DNA from: an uncultured Trueperaceae bacterium | GTDB taxonomy: Bacteria; Deinococcota; Deinococci; Deinococcales; Trueperaceae | NCBI GenBank assembly: GCA_937873495.1 | Contig: CALMXZ010000015.1 | Location: forward strand, 1 to 64,000 | Direction: 5' to 3' | Length of the DNA: 64,000 nucleotides | Part shown: positions 24,521-33,321 of the stretch, in pieces | Layout: every line of letters begins with the position of its first letter | Numbering within the stretch: the stretch's first letter is position 1 | Program-made: the position numbers and the translations under genes | The notes under the pieces: model-generated | The model's input: only the letters and a program-made list of their open reading frames with translations | The model's database searches: none | What the model was told of the DNA's origin: nothing

Positions 24521-25543
24521 GTGCCGCAATCGGTTTCGAGGACGGCGACCCTGATGGACGTTGCGTCGAGGGCTGGGGTATCCTCTTCGACCGTTTCTCG
24601 CACGCTCACATCGCCCGGTATGGTCGCGCCGAGCACTCGCAACAAGGTGTTGCGGGCTGTCGCCGAACTCAATTACCAGCCGAACCAGTTGGCTCGCAGC
24701 CTTCGTAACCAGCACACGACTACCATCGGGCTCATCCTGGCGGACATCCTCAACGAGTTTCACGCACAGGTGGCGCAGGGCGTCCAGGACGCGGCCTTCA
24801 CGCATGGACTCACCGTCATGCTGTCCAGCACGAACGAGGACGCCAGACGCGAGGCTGCCTTTCTCGGGGAACTTCAGAGGCACAGGTTCCGCGGTCTGAT
24901 AATCGTTCCCACCGAGCACACCGCGCGGCACCTCCAGAACCTTCTCACCACGCCCATAGTGGAGGTGGACAGGTCGTCAGGAGTGCGTGGCGCCCACGTG
25001 GTACTCGCGGAGAACCGCGAGGGTGGGCTGAGCGCTGTCCGGCATCTTGTGCAGCTTGGTCACAAGCGCGTTGCGACGATCAGCGGGAAGCCGGGCGTGA
25101 CGACGGGCGCGGAGCGATTGAGCGGATACCACGACGGGATGGCAGAGGCCGGGTTGCGGGTCGAACCGGGTTGGGTCGTGAGCGTTTCACAGCACGATGA
25201 GGCTCACGGTTACGACGCTGCCATGCGACTCCTGCGACTACCGGGAAAGCGTCGCCCGACCGCCGTCTTCGCGTTCAACAACGAACTCACTGCAGGCCTG
25301 CTACGAGCGGTCAAGGCGGTCGGGATGCGCGTTCCAGACGACATTTCCATCGTTGGGTTCGATGATTCGCGGTGGGCCCGCTTGATGTCACCGTCTCTGA
25401 CCGTAGTGACCCAACCCGCCTACGAGATGGGTTACCTGGCCGGGGAGCGGCTAGTCTCCTTGCTCGATCGACCTAACGTCCCGGGGAGTGTGACGCGCCT
25501 ACCGACTTCTCTGATCGTTCGGGAGTCGACTGCGGCGCCGTGA
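24521..25543 (+). CDS. LacI-family transcriptional regulator of the glycoside island
   Basis: 340 residues. The N-terminal helix-turn-helix is TLMDVASRAGVSSSTVSRTL with the hinge helix YQPNQLARSLRNQ. The periplasmic-binding-like sensor domain has the usual PTAVFAFNNELTAGLLRA and DISIVGFDD motifs. The frame extends upstream, but the promoter places transcription at GTG 24521. It sits between the two operons it probably represses; matching putative operators occur beside both. Confidence 0.88.
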   Translation: MPQSVSRTATLMDVASRAGVSSSTVSRTLTSPGMVAPSTRNKVLRAVAELNYQPNQLARSLRNQHTTTIGLILADILNEFHAQVAQGVQDAAFTHGLTVMLSSTNEDARREAAFLGELQRHRFRGLIIVPTEHTARHLQNLLTTPIVEVDRSSGVRGAHVVLAENREGGLSAVRHLVQLGHKRVATISGKPGVTTGAERLSGYHDGMAEAGLRVEPGWVVSVSQHDEAHGYDAAMRLLRLPGKRRPTAVFAFNNELTAGLLRAVKAVGMRVPDDISIVGFDDSRWARLMSPSLTVVTQPAYEMGYLAGERLVSLLDRPNVPGSVTRLPTSLIVRESTAAP

Positions 25544-25814
25544 AGTATCTCTGCACGCTGCCCGCCCGGCGGGCGGTCCGACCGGTGACGTATGAGGCGG
25601 TCGAATGTCCGTTCGGACGACCGAGCGAGGCGAGGCGTGACCTGCGTGCTGGCCGGGGCAGATGGTTGTGCCGGACCCATGGCGGCCTAGGGCGGGGGCT
25701 CTGCCCGAGTAGCCGCCCAGCCGCCAGTCGCCCGGGGGGCTGAGCGGTCCCGCCCTCGCCGAGGAACCAACGGTGGGTCTGAAGTTAGGCGGGGTTCTGG
25801 GCCGGAGTACAGGA

Positions 25815-25843
25815 TTGACACGTCTGGGGATGCGGCGTATCCT
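25815..25843 (+). promoter_or_regulatory. Promoter of the peptide-type ABC transporter operon
   Basis: TTGACA (25815-25820), exactly 17 bases, TATCCT (25838-25843). It is the best sigma-70-type promoter in the window. Confidence 0.75.
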
Positions 25844-25852
25844 TCAGGCGTC

Positions 25853-25866
25853 TGCAATCGTTGTCA
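25853..25866. promoter_or_regulatory. Putative LacI operator 2
   Basis: TGCAATCGTTGTCA, a partial palindrome with the central CG typical of LacI-family sites. It covers about +3 to +16 of the transporter transcript and matches operator 1 at 12 of 14 positions. Confidence 0.6.
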
Positions 25867-25977
25867 CTGCATCGTCGCGCCTGAAGTCATATGTCACGAC
25901 CCTCCAGGAGACTGGGAGCCGCTCATGTACTCGCCCGTTCATCACAAGGCCCGCCGCCCGTTGCTGCGGGTGACGCC

Positions 25978-26901
25978 ATGAGTCAGTGGGTTGCGTGGCG
26001 GCTGGTGCGAATGTTCCTTGTGTGGATCGGTGTGACGCTGGTCGCGTTCCTCTTACTCCGGTTGACCGGAGATCCTGCCAGAGTGGTATTGGGCGAGTTC
26101 GCCTCTCCTGCGGCCATGGCGGCGTACCGAGCCGAACAGGGGCTTGACCGACCGTGGCCGGCACAGTACGTGAGCTTCGTATCAAAGGCTCTTCGGGGGG
26201 ACCTCGGCACCTCGTTGCGATTCCGAGAGCCCAACCTGAAAGTGATCGTCGAGCGCCTGCCTGCGACTCTTGAGTTGGCGCTGGCGAGCCTGCTCATCTC
26301 GGCGCTCGTCGGAGTTCCGTTGGGTGTGGTGACGGCTCTCAGGCGCGACTCGGCGTTTGATGTGGTGGCACGCGGGCTCGTGCTCCTGGCCTTGGGCATT
26401 CCCAACTTCTTCCTGGCAATCTTGTTCGTACTGCTGTTCGGCGTGGAGCTCGGTTGGCTGCCGACCGGTGGCCGGGGTGGTCTCGGGCACCTCGTGATGC
26501 CCGCCGTGGTCCTCAGCTTCCTACTCCTACCTTTGACGGTTCGCATCACGCGTTCCTCGGTGCTTGACAACCTATCGATGGATTACGTGCGCACTGCCCG
26601 CGGCAAGGGGGTGGGAAGTCGTGCGATTGTTTGGCGCCACGTGCTACGGAACGCATCCCTTCCGGTCGTCACGGTGCTTGGCGTGCAGTCGGCATTGCTT
26701 CTTTCGGGTGCCGTGGTGACGGAGACCATATTCTCGTGGCCGGGTATCGGGAGGTTGCTCGTGACGTCGATCACGGGACGCGACTTTCCGCTCGTTCAGA
26801 GCGCGATCCTCGTGGTGTCTACCGGTGTCGTCCTGATTGGGTTCTTCGTGGACTTGTGCTACGCGGCCCTTGATCCGAGGCTCGGTCGGTCCCGTGGCTG
26901 A
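25978..26901 (+). CDS. DppB-like ABC transporter permease
   Basis: 307 residues with six membrane helices, of the oligopeptide/nickel/glycoside permease family. N-terminal features are DPARVVLGEFASPAAMAAYRAEQGLDRP (here shortened: AYRAEQGLDRPWPAQY) and SLRFREPN. The cytoplasmic EAA loop is MDYVRTARGKGVGSRAIVWRH near 200-220. ATG 25978 begins the family-style N-terminus. It overlaps the second permease by 8 bases. No ATP-binding subunit gene is in this cluster, so the ATPases must come from elsewhere in the genome. Confidence 0.88.
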   Translation: MSQWVAWRLVRMFLVWIGVTLVAFLLLRLTGDPARVVLGEFASPAAMAAYRAEQGLDRPWPAQYVSFVSKALRGDLGTSLRFREPNLKVIVERLPATLELALASLLISALVGVPLGVVTALRRDSAFDVVARGLVLLALGIPNFFLAILFVLLFGVELGWLPTGGRGGLGHLVMPAVVLSFLLLPLTVRITRSSVLDNLSMDYVRTARGKGVGSRAIVWRHVLRNASLPVVTVLGVQSALLLSGAVVTETIFSWPGIGRLLVTSITGRDFPLVQSAILVVSTGVVLIGFFVDLCYAALDPRLGRSRG

Positions 26902-27814
26902 TGTGCCGAGGTTCCGGTGGTTGGGAGTTGCGCGGAGGCTCGGTTCCCGGAGGGCGACCCGCGTCGGCCTGGTGTTCCTAGCCCTGTTCCTGGCCCTCGG
27001 CGTTTGGCCAACCAGTTGGCTGCCGCACGATCCGACTGAGGTGAACCTTGGTCTCGCCAACCGGCCTGGCCTGTGGGCCGGCAACTGGTCCCAGCCGCTG
27101 GGGACCGACTTCCTGGGCAGGGATCTTCTGTCAAGGTCTGTCTACGCTGCGCGCCTCACTCTCGTCATTGGTCTGGGTGCGGTCACGATTGCGACCCTGG
27201 TGGGCACGGTCGTCGGGCTGCTGGCTGGGTACTTCGCCGGATGGGTGGACGAAGTATTGAGCTGGCTAATCGATGTTCAACTGGCCTTTCCGATGATCGC
27301 CTTGGCGGTGGCTGTCATCGCTGTGCTGGGCGGGAGCCTCACCAGCCTGATCGGGGTGCTGGCCGCCACGAGCTGGTTCACGACTGCGCGCGTTGTCAGG
27401 GCTCAAGTGCTGGCCGTCAAGGCGAGCCTCTTCATCGAGGCTGCCGGGGCGCTTGGTGCCGGGTCGGTTCGCACCGTCTTCCGCCATATCTTGCCCAACG
27501 TTGTGTCTCCGATCCTGGCGGTGGCGACTTTTGAGATGGCACGCCTTGTGCTGACGGAGTCGGCGCTCAGCTTCCTCGGCCTCGGCGTGAGTTCTCCGCA
27601 GACAACTTGGGGAGCGATGATCGGCGACGGACGTGCGTACGTCTACGAGTCGTGGTGGGTGGCGACCGTCCCAGGACTCCTGATCGCCGCGCTTGTTATC
27701 GCCTTCAACTTCGTCGGTGACGGTCTCCGCGATGCCATGGATCCGACGTCTTACGCGTCATCCGGAAGGACAGGGGGTGGCGGCCTGCGCAGTGAACAAG
27801 CGACTGAACCGTAG
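26894..27814 (+). CDS. DppC-like ABC transporter permease
   Basis: 306 residues with six membrane helices. The family features are PLGTDFLGRDLLSRSVYAAR (about 68-87) and the EAA loop around EAAGALGAGSVRTVFRHILPN. The start is GTG 26894, overlapping the end of the first permease; GTG 26903 is an alternative. It is the partner of the DppB-like subunit. A Gly-rich tail follows the last helix. Confidence 0.88.
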   Translation: MADVPRFRWLGVARRLGSRRATRVGLVFLALFLALGVWPTSWLPHDPTEVNLGLANRPGLWAGNWSQPLGTDFLGRDLLSRSVYAARLTLVIGLGAVTIATLVGTVVGLLAGYFAGWVDEVLSWLIDVQLAFPMIALAVAVIAVLGGSLTSLIGVLAATSWFTTARVVRAQVLAVKASLFIEAAGALGAGSVRTVFRHILPNVVSPILAVATFEMARLVLTESALSFLGLGVSSPQTTWGAMIGDGRAYVYESWWVATVPGLLIAALVIAFNFVGDGLRDAMDPTSYASSGRTGGGGLRSEQATEP

Positions 27815-27859
27815 AGAGCATGTGGCCCAGAATCCAAGCGATGCTAGAGAGGTCTAACC

Positions 27860-29383
27860 ATGATGCGAAACGCTGTTCGTTTATGCGCTGTGATAGCGGC
27901 CGCTGCGGTGTTGGGTTGTGCGACCGCACAGAGCCGGTTGATTATCGCCCAGTCCGTTGACCCGCCCACCCTCAATCCGTTCGATACGACCGCCCCCTAC
28001 ACCAGCGTCTATGCGCAAGTATGCGAGCCGTTGATGTTTTGGGACACGGACGAGAACGGGGGAGCCTACATACGCATGCACCTGGCGACTTCGTACGAGT
28101 GGGTTGACGACCTAACTATTCGCCTCAAGCTGCGTGATGGCGTCACCTTCAGCAACGGCGAACCCTTCGACGCCACGGCCGCCAAAGTGAGTCTAGAGAA
28201 ACTCTTCGGGGCCTTCAATTACAGCCAATGGCTCGAGGGACTGCTTTCCGAAGTCCGCGTGGTTGACGAGGACACCGTTGACGTGGTCCTGACGAAGTCT
28301 GCCGGGTTCGTGCCGTCGGTACTCGCGATGGGCAGCTTCCAGATCGCTCCTGCAGATTTCGCAGCGCGCGGGGAAGACGCGTTCAACCAATCTCCGGTTT
28401 GCACTGGTCCCTGGATGGTCGGTGAGCACGTGCGCGACGACCACATAACGCTTCGGGCGAACCCCAACTACTGGGGCGGTGACGTCCTGTACGATGAAAT
28501 CGTTTATCGCATCATCCCGGACGACAACGCACGCGTAGCCGCGCTGGAAGCCGGCGAGGTCGATATGGCCGTTAACGTGCCGTTGTCCGCCGCCGACAGG
28601 ATAGAACGCAACGGGGCATTGGAGCTCCTGGCCGTTCCGAGCCTCAGGCAGTTCGCGACCTTCTTCGACACCGACAACCCCAAGGCCGTCCCGCTGCTTG
28701 ACGTAAGAGTAAGGCTGGCACTCAATTACGCTGTCGACCGTGCGGCACTGTGCTCGCAATTGTTCGCGGGGCGCTGCACGCCTATGGCCGGTCAGTTCCT
28801 AACCAACCAGCACTCCGGTTTCGATCCCGACCTTGAGCCCTACCCCTTTGATCCACAACGGGCTCGGGCTCTCCTGGCGGAAGCGGGCTACCCGAACGGC
28901 TTCGCGCTCGAACTTACGTACACTGCTGGTCGTTACCCGCAGGACCGACAGGCCGGCGAGGCAATAGCCGCATACCTGCGGGCTGTGGGGATAGACGTTA
29001 CGGAGCGGACGGTCGACTTTCCCGAGTGGGCGAGGCAGTTCGATGCCCGGCCCAGGGAAACGACTGCCTTGTACACGGTCGGGTTCCTGTTCGGCCAGGA
29101 CGGCTACTTGGCCCTCCTCGGCTACACGGAAGGGAATCGCTTCCGGACCAGCGTGATGCCCGAAGGGTTCGATGCCGGGATGGCCGGCGCTGCCACGGCC
29201 ACCAACGAGGCCGATAGGATCGGTTTCCTCCAGCAGGCTATGCGGGCCATCAACCAGGAGCCCTTCGCGATCTATCTGTACGCTCTCGACGACCTGTACG
29301 GGGTTCGCAAGGGTGTTACCGGCTTCAAGCCTCGCGGTGACCAGACAATCCGCCTACTCGACATGGGCGTCGCAAGGCACTGA
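27860..29383 (+). CDS. Family 5 extracellular solute-binding protein (DppA-like)
   Basis: 507 residues. An N-terminal signal of about 24 residues contains VLGC, a possible lipobox, but cleavage before Q further on would also fit this genome. The mature part shows the family 5 order: PPTLNPFDT near the start, the LRDGVTFSNGEPFDA motif, VVLTKS, ANPNYWGG, and RVRLALNYAVDR. Family 5 proteins bind peptides, nickel or plant and animal oligosaccharides. With GH3, a kinase and a dipeptidase nearby, a sugar or sugar-amino-acid conjugate is plausible. Confidence 0.88.
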   Translation: MMRNAVRLCAVIAAAAVLGCATAQSRLIIAQSVDPPTLNPFDTTAPYTSVYAQVCEPLMFWDTDENGGAYIRMHLATSYEWVDDLTIRLKLRDGVTFSNGEPFDATAAKVSLEKLFGAFNYSQWLEGLLSEVRVVDEDTVDVVLTKSAGFVPSVLAMGSFQIAPADFAARGEDAFNQSPVCTGPWMVGEHVRDDHITLRANPNYWGGDVLYDEIVYRIIPDDNARVAALEAGEVDMAVNVPLSAADRIERNGALELLAVPSLRQFATFFDTDNPKAVPLLDVRVRLALNYAVDRAALCSQLFAGRCTPMAGQFLTNQHSGFDPDLEPYPFDPQRARALLAEAGYPNGFALELTYTAGRYPQDRQAGEAIAAYLRAVGIDVTERTVDFPEWARQFDARPRETTALYTVGFLFGQDGYLALLGYTEGNRFRTSVMPEGFDAGMAGAATATNEADRIGFLQQAMRAINQEPFAIYLYALDDLYGVRKGVTGFKPRGDQTIRLLDMGVARH

Positions 29384-29397
29384 AGAGTGCTCGCCCC

Positions 29398-29432
29398 GGC
29401 CCCGGGATGGAGTTCCTCTCCACCCCGGGGCC
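29398..29432. terminator. Stem-loop after the solute-binding protein gene
   Basis: GGCCCCGGGATGGAG (29398-29412), loop TTCCT, and CTCCACCCCGGGGCC (29418-29432): 14 of 15 positions pair. It may partially terminate, or protect the binding-protein mRNA, before the oxidoreductase gene. Confidence 0.65.
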
Positions 29433-29459
29433 GAGCGCATCCGAAAGACAGTGAGCGTG

Positions 29460-30479
29460 ATGGCTAAAGAACTCAATTGGGGGGTCCTCGGAACCGCAGA
29501 TATTGGCCTACGGGCTGTGCTGCCCGCTATCCGGCGAGCTGAAGGAGGCAAACTGGTCGCTGTCGCGAGTAGGGATATTGCTAAGGCGCGGGCGGCGGCG
29601 GATACCCTGACCATACCGGTGGTTCATGGCAGCTATGAGGAGCTGCTGAGGGACCCAAGTGTTGACGCGGTCTATATTCCGCTTCCCAACTCGCTACACG
29701 TGGATTGGGCGGTTCGAGCGATCGAGCATGGCAAGCACGTGCTATGCGAGAAGCCTATGGCGACCACCACGGCGGGCGTCGACGAGATCCGTGAGGCAGC
29801 AGCCAGGATGGGGGTTCTCGCAGAGGAAGCGATGATGTACCGGTTCCACCCCCAGACCGAACTGATGCTTGACATGGTTAGGTCCGGGGGTCTAGGTGAC
29901 GTTCATTTGGTCACGGCCTCGTTCACCTACGGACTCGGGAGACAAGACGATATCCGTCTGAGAAGCGCACTCGGTGGCGGTGTGATGTACGACGTTGGCA
30001 GTTACTGCGTTCACGTGGCCCGAAAGGCGTTCGGTGCCGAACCAGAGGCCGTGTTCGGTTGGGCCCGTGTCGGTCCTGGTAGCGATGTCGACGAGGTGTT
30101 CGCCGGCACCATGCGGTTTCCTAACGACCGTATGGCGACGTTCGTATGTAGCCTGCGAGGCCCACGCGCGCAGTCGTACACGGTCACCGGGACGGATGCC
30201 AGCCTGACCGCCCCGCTCCCCTTCGCTCCGGGGACGGAGGATCGTGTCCTCATCGTGAAGCGCGGCTGGCGCAGAGAAGACGTGCGCGAGGAGCGACTCG
30301 TGGTGAACGGCACCGATCAGTACCAGGTGATGATCGAGGACTTCAACAGGCGAGCGCGTACCGATACGCCCCCCGAGACAGATTTGACCGATACCAGGGC
30401 GAACCTGACAGCCGTCTGTGGGCTGTTGGAGAGCGCCAAGACCGGATGCATGGTGCCTATCCCGGCGCAAGGAGAATAG
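29460..30479 (+). CDS. Gfo/Idh/MocA-family NAD(P)-dependent oxidoreductase
   Basis: 339 residues. The Rossmann start is WGVLGTADIGLRAVLPAI, with VAVASRDIAKARAAA. The EKP motif (HVLCEKPMATT, catalytic Lys) is near residue 95, and GGGVMYDVGSYCVH matches the active-site helix. It oxidises or reduces a sugar or cyclitol. It stands fourth in the transporter operon after the stem-loop. ATG 29460 was chosen because the domain begins directly after it. Confidence 0.88.
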   Translation: MAKELNWGVLGTADIGLRAVLPAIRRAEGGKLVAVASRDIAKARAAADTLTIPVVHGSYEELLRDPSVDAVYIPLPNSLHVDWAVRAIEHGKHVLCEKPMATTTAGVDEIREAAARMGVLAEEAMMYRFHPQTELMLDMVRSGGLGDVHLVTASFTYGLGRQDDIRLRSALGGGVMYDVGSYCVHVARKAFGAEPEAVFGWARVGPGSDVDEVFAGTMRFPNDRMATFVCSLRGPRAQSYTVTGTDASLTAPLPFAPGTEDRVLIVKRGWRREDVREERLVVNGTDQYQVMIEDFNRRARTDTPPETDLTDTRANLTAVCGLLESAKTGCMVPIPAQGE

Positions 30480-30480
30480 A

Positions 30481-31521
30481 GTGATCCCAGACCAGGTCTC
30501 CAACCCTACCGCCTTCCACGCGAATGCACTGGTGATAGATGGATTGCAGGCGGCCCCCATGACGGCCGAGCATTTCGAACGGCTGCGTCTCGGTGGTGTC
30601 GACGCGGTGAACTACACCACTGCTTCGATTACGCACGAGTTCGCCGAAGCCGCCCTGGATATCTTGCGCCTAAGGAACACGGTTGCTCGCCACCCAGGCA
30701 GGGTCTTGGTTGTTGAGCATGCTGACGACATCCTCGAGGCGCATAGGTCCGGCAGGACCGGCCTGATAATCGGCCTTCAAAGCGCCAAGCCCGTCATGGA
30801 CGACGTGGCGTATGTCGAAGCCCTTCACTACCTCGGGGTACGCATAATCCAACTGACGTATAACGAACGCAATCTCATAGGCGACGGCTGCGTTGAGCGA
30901 GCGAACGGCGGCCTGAGCCGGTTCGGGCGTCGAGTGGTCGCCGAGATGAACCGGCTTGGGGTCCTGGTCGACATATCGCATTGCGGAGAACGCACTTCGC
31001 TTGACGCGATCGAGGCATCGACGCTGCCGATTGCCGCAACACACTCGAACGCCAAGTCCGTCACGCCCAGCCCTCGCAACAAGACCCCGGAGGTTATCCG
31101 GGCCCTGGCTGACCGCGGCGGGGTGATCGGCGCGGCCTTCTGGGCCCCCATGGCCTACCGGGAGGCCAATACTCGACCCAAGTTCTCTGATTTCCTTGAT
31201 CACGTGGAGCGGCTCGTCGAAGAAGCGGGCATCGACCACGTCGGAATCGGTTCTGACCTTGGTGAAGGCGAGTCGCGGGAGTACTACGAGGGCATGTTCG
31301 CCCGTGGTGGCGGGCTGTATCCCGAGGTGACGGAGCTCCTGGGCGACTGGTACGACTTCGACGGCCGGATGGTCGAGGGGCTCGAGTCTACGGTAGCCCT
31401 CCCGCTCGTGACGGCCGGCCTATTCCAGCGCGGCTTCAAGCAGGACGACATCGCGAAGCTCCTGGGCCTGAACTTCTTGAGGGTGCTGCGCCAAGCGTGG
31501 GCCTCTACATCGCCCGCATGA
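30481..31521 (+). CDS. Membrane-dipeptidase-like peptidase (M19 family)
   Basis: 346 residues starting at GTG 30481, with AAGGAG seven bases upstream. It has the M19 amidohydrolase fold: VIDGLQ near the start (the usual DGHND metal motif is altered), GLIIGLQSA, LGVRIIQLTYN, VDISHCG, and ATHSNAKSVTPSPRNKTPEVIRA with the metal-site His. The canonical HxD at the N-terminus reads DGLQ, so the first metal pair may be lost or rearranged. Renal-type dipeptidases hydrolyse dipeptides. Its place in a sugar-uptake operon suggests a sugar-linked dipeptide or another amide. Confidence 0.82.
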   Translation: MIPDQVSNPTAFHANALVIDGLQAAPMTAEHFERLRLGGVDAVNYTTASITHEFAEAALDILRLRNTVARHPGRVLVVEHADDILEAHRSGRTGLIIGLQSAKPVMDDVAYVEALHYLGVRIIQLTYNERNLIGDGCVERANGGLSRFGRRVVAEMNRLGVLVDISHCGERTSLDAIEASTLPIAATHSNAKSVTPSPRNKTPEVIRALADRGGVIGAAFWAPMAYREANTRPKFSDFLDHVERLVEEAGIDHVGIGSDLGEGESREYYEGMFARGGGLYPEVTELLGDWYDFDGRMVEGLESTVALPLVTAGLFQRGFKQDDIAKLLGLNFLRVLRQAWASTSPA

Positions 31522-31549
31522 CAGTGGTGTGCGTGCTTCGCTCCAGCGG

Positions 31550-32464
31550 ATGAGGGTCCTACTGCTCGGGGGAAGTGGCTTCCTCGGATCCGCTATTGCC
31601 CGGCGTGCCCTACAGGCTGGTCATGACGTTTGGAGCGTGAGTCGCGGGGCGAGGCTCGCCCCGGAGGGGGTACGCGGCATCGTCGCCGACAGGCATGACC
31701 ACGACGCCCTAGCGTCCAATGTGGGTCGCCTTACGGGTCCATGGGACCTGGTGGTGGACTGCATTGGTTTCGACGCTGCAGACGCCGAGCAGGACGTCAC
31801 GTTGTTCCGGGAGGTAGCGCGGCACCTGGTGTTCGTTTCGTCGGATGCCGTGTTCGATCCGAGCGTGGGTAGGTTTCCGCTCTCGGAGCACGCCGGTTAC
31901 CAGAGTAGTGGCTACGGTGGCGGGAAACGTGCAGCAGAGGTGGTTCTCGAACACTCCGATGTTCTCGATATGCAGTGGACCGTGCTCCGCCCTACCCACA
32001 TCTATGGCCCTGGCTCTGAGCTGGGCTGTCTACCATGGCATCTACGCGATCCACGCCTGTTGGGTAGGCTGTTGGCCGGCGATCCGCTGCGGCTCGTGGC
32101 GGGCGGCAGCATCCTCCAACAGCCGGTGTACGTGGACGACGTGGCCGACCTGGCACTGAGTTGTGCCGGTGCGAGGCGGGCCCACCGCGCGCACGTCCTG
32201 GCTGTTGGGAAGGAGATGGTGGAGGCGCGCGAGTACTACCGCCTGATAGCCGACGCGCTGGGGGTAGACCTCCAGCTTGAGGAGGCTGACATGGGTGGCT
32301 ACCTTACGGCGAACCCAACCATGCGGTCCGTGCTGACGCACCGCGCTTACGGCGACCAATCTGCTTCGCTGCGGGCTTTGGGTCTGGAGCCACCCTCGAC
32401 GACCCTGAGCGACGGTATCCGCGCTCATGTCGACTATTTGATGGCCTCGCGACCGCTAGTCTGA
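31550..32464 (+). CDS. NAD-dependent epimerase/dehydratase family protein
   Basis: 304 residues. It begins MRVLLLGGSGFLGSAIARRA, an extended-SDR Rossmann loop. The expected YxxxK is replaced by the GYGGGKRAAEVVL segment, which retains Tyr-x3-Lys spacing, as in atypical SDRs. RPTHIYGPGSE and PVYVDDVADLAL are the usual downstream motifs. It acts on a nucleotide sugar or other sugar. It is the last gene of the island; start ATG 31550, weak ribosome site. Confidence 0.82.
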   Translation: MRVLLLGGSGFLGSAIARRALQAGHDVWSVSRGARLAPEGVRGIVADRHDHDALASNVGRLTGPWDLVVDCIGFDAADAEQDVTLFREVARHLVFVSSDAVFDPSVGRFPLSEHAGYQSSGYGGGKRAAEVVLEHSDVLDMQWTVLRPTHIYGPGSELGCLPWHLRDPRLLGRLLAGDPLRLVAGGSILQQPVYVDDVADLALSCAGARRAHRAHVLAVGKEMVEAREYYRLIADALGVDLQLEEADMGGYLTANPTMRSVLTHRAYGDQSASLRALGLEPPSTTLSDGIRAHVDYLMASRPLV

Positions 32465-32582
32465 CCTAGACCCGGGCCCGCTACGCGAGCTCGTGGAGGG
32501 ATGGGTCGCCGGCGTTCGAGTCGCAGGGTGCACGGCTGCCGATGTGTCGAAGCGGTGACGCCCCTCACCTTGCTCACATCCA

Positions 32583-32606
32583 AGTGAGCGCTCACTCAAT
32601 TACACT
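32583..32606. promoter_or_regulatory. TetR operator and -10 box of the exporter operon
   Basis: AGTGAGCGCTCACT (32583-32596) is a perfect 14-bp palindrome. TACACT (32601-32606) follows as a -10 box, six bases before GTG 32613. The palindrome fills the promoter spacer, so the TetR protein probably represses its own operon. Confidence 0.65.
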
Positions 32607-32612
32607 CCTGCG

Positions 32613-33314
32613 GTGACCAGACCCCGCAGAGCACCCCCACTGGACCGCGAAGCGCGGCGCGTCAAGATCATCGAGGCCGTGGCGCCGCTGTTGGCGGCGC
32701 GGGGCGGCGGCGTCACCACGCGCGAACTCGCAGAGGCTGCCGGGGTGGCGGAGGGGACGCTCTTCAGCGTCTTCGACGACAAGCGCTCGCTCATGCTCGC
32801 GGCCATCCAGGGCCGACTCGACCCCGAGCCTTTGCGCGCGCGGCTGGCCGACCTGGCGACCCTGCCGACCATCGAGGCCAAGCTGCTCGGGGTGTGGAAG
32901 GTAATCATCCCGCGCGTGGAGGAGTTCCACGCATTGTTCGTCGCCATGCGCGGCGTGATGACAGGCGCCCCGCCCATGCCGCCACCGGGTAAGGGGGTCC
33001 GGGGCGGGTCCGCCGCGGACCTTGGGCGTCGAGGGCCCCCCGCCGGCCTCGGCTCACGCGGGGACCACTTCGATCGTTCAGGGCCGCCGGGACTGATGCA
33101 CGGCTGGGTGACGGTGGCGATAGCCCAGGTCACCGAACTCCTTGCCCCGCACGTTGCCGAGCTCAGGGAGAGCCCTTCCCGCCTCGCCCAGATATACGTG
33201 ACCCTCCTGCTCGCGAGCCGCATGCCCCAGGCGGAAGGCGGGTCCCCGCTCAACCCGAAGGAACTCGTCGACTTCTGCCTAGAGGGCGCGCTCAAGCGCC
33301 GACACGAAAGGTGA
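32613..33314 (+). CDS. TetR-family transcriptional regulator
   Basis: 233 residues. The N-terminal TetR helix-turn-helix is VTTRELAEAAGVAEGTLFSVFDDKRSL. The ligand domain contains an unusual Gly/Pro-rich insertion (about 119-165: PPMPPPGKGVRGG and onward). The start is GTG 32613, predicted leaderless. The stop lies seven bases before the exporter gene. It should sense a drug or metabolite and release the exporter operon. Confidence 0.88.
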   Translation: MTRPRRAPPLDREARRVKIIEAVAPLLAARGGGVTTRELAEAAGVAEGTLFSVFDDKRSLMLAAIQGRLDPEPLRARLADLATLPTIEAKLLGVWKVIIPRVEEFHALFVAMRGVMTGAPPMPPPGKGVRGGSAADLGRRGPPAGLGSRGDHFDRSGPPGLMHGWVTVAIAQVTELLAPHVAELRESPSRLAQIYVTLLLASRMPQAEGGSPLNPKELVDFCLEGALKRRHER

Positions 33315-33321
33315 CCCACAG

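Larger units (their letters stand above)
25544..25977. other. Intergenic region between lacI and the ABC transporter
   Basis: 434 bases without a convincing gene. The first ~250 bases show no structure I can name. The second part holds a strong promoter (25815-25843) and the second LacI-like operator (25853-25866), giving a leader of about 130 bases before the permease start. Confidence 0.5.

Noticed and set aside
25540-25743. 67-codon frame after lacI
   Set aside because: Arg/Gly-rich, no ribosome site, no recognisable family; treated as intergenic.
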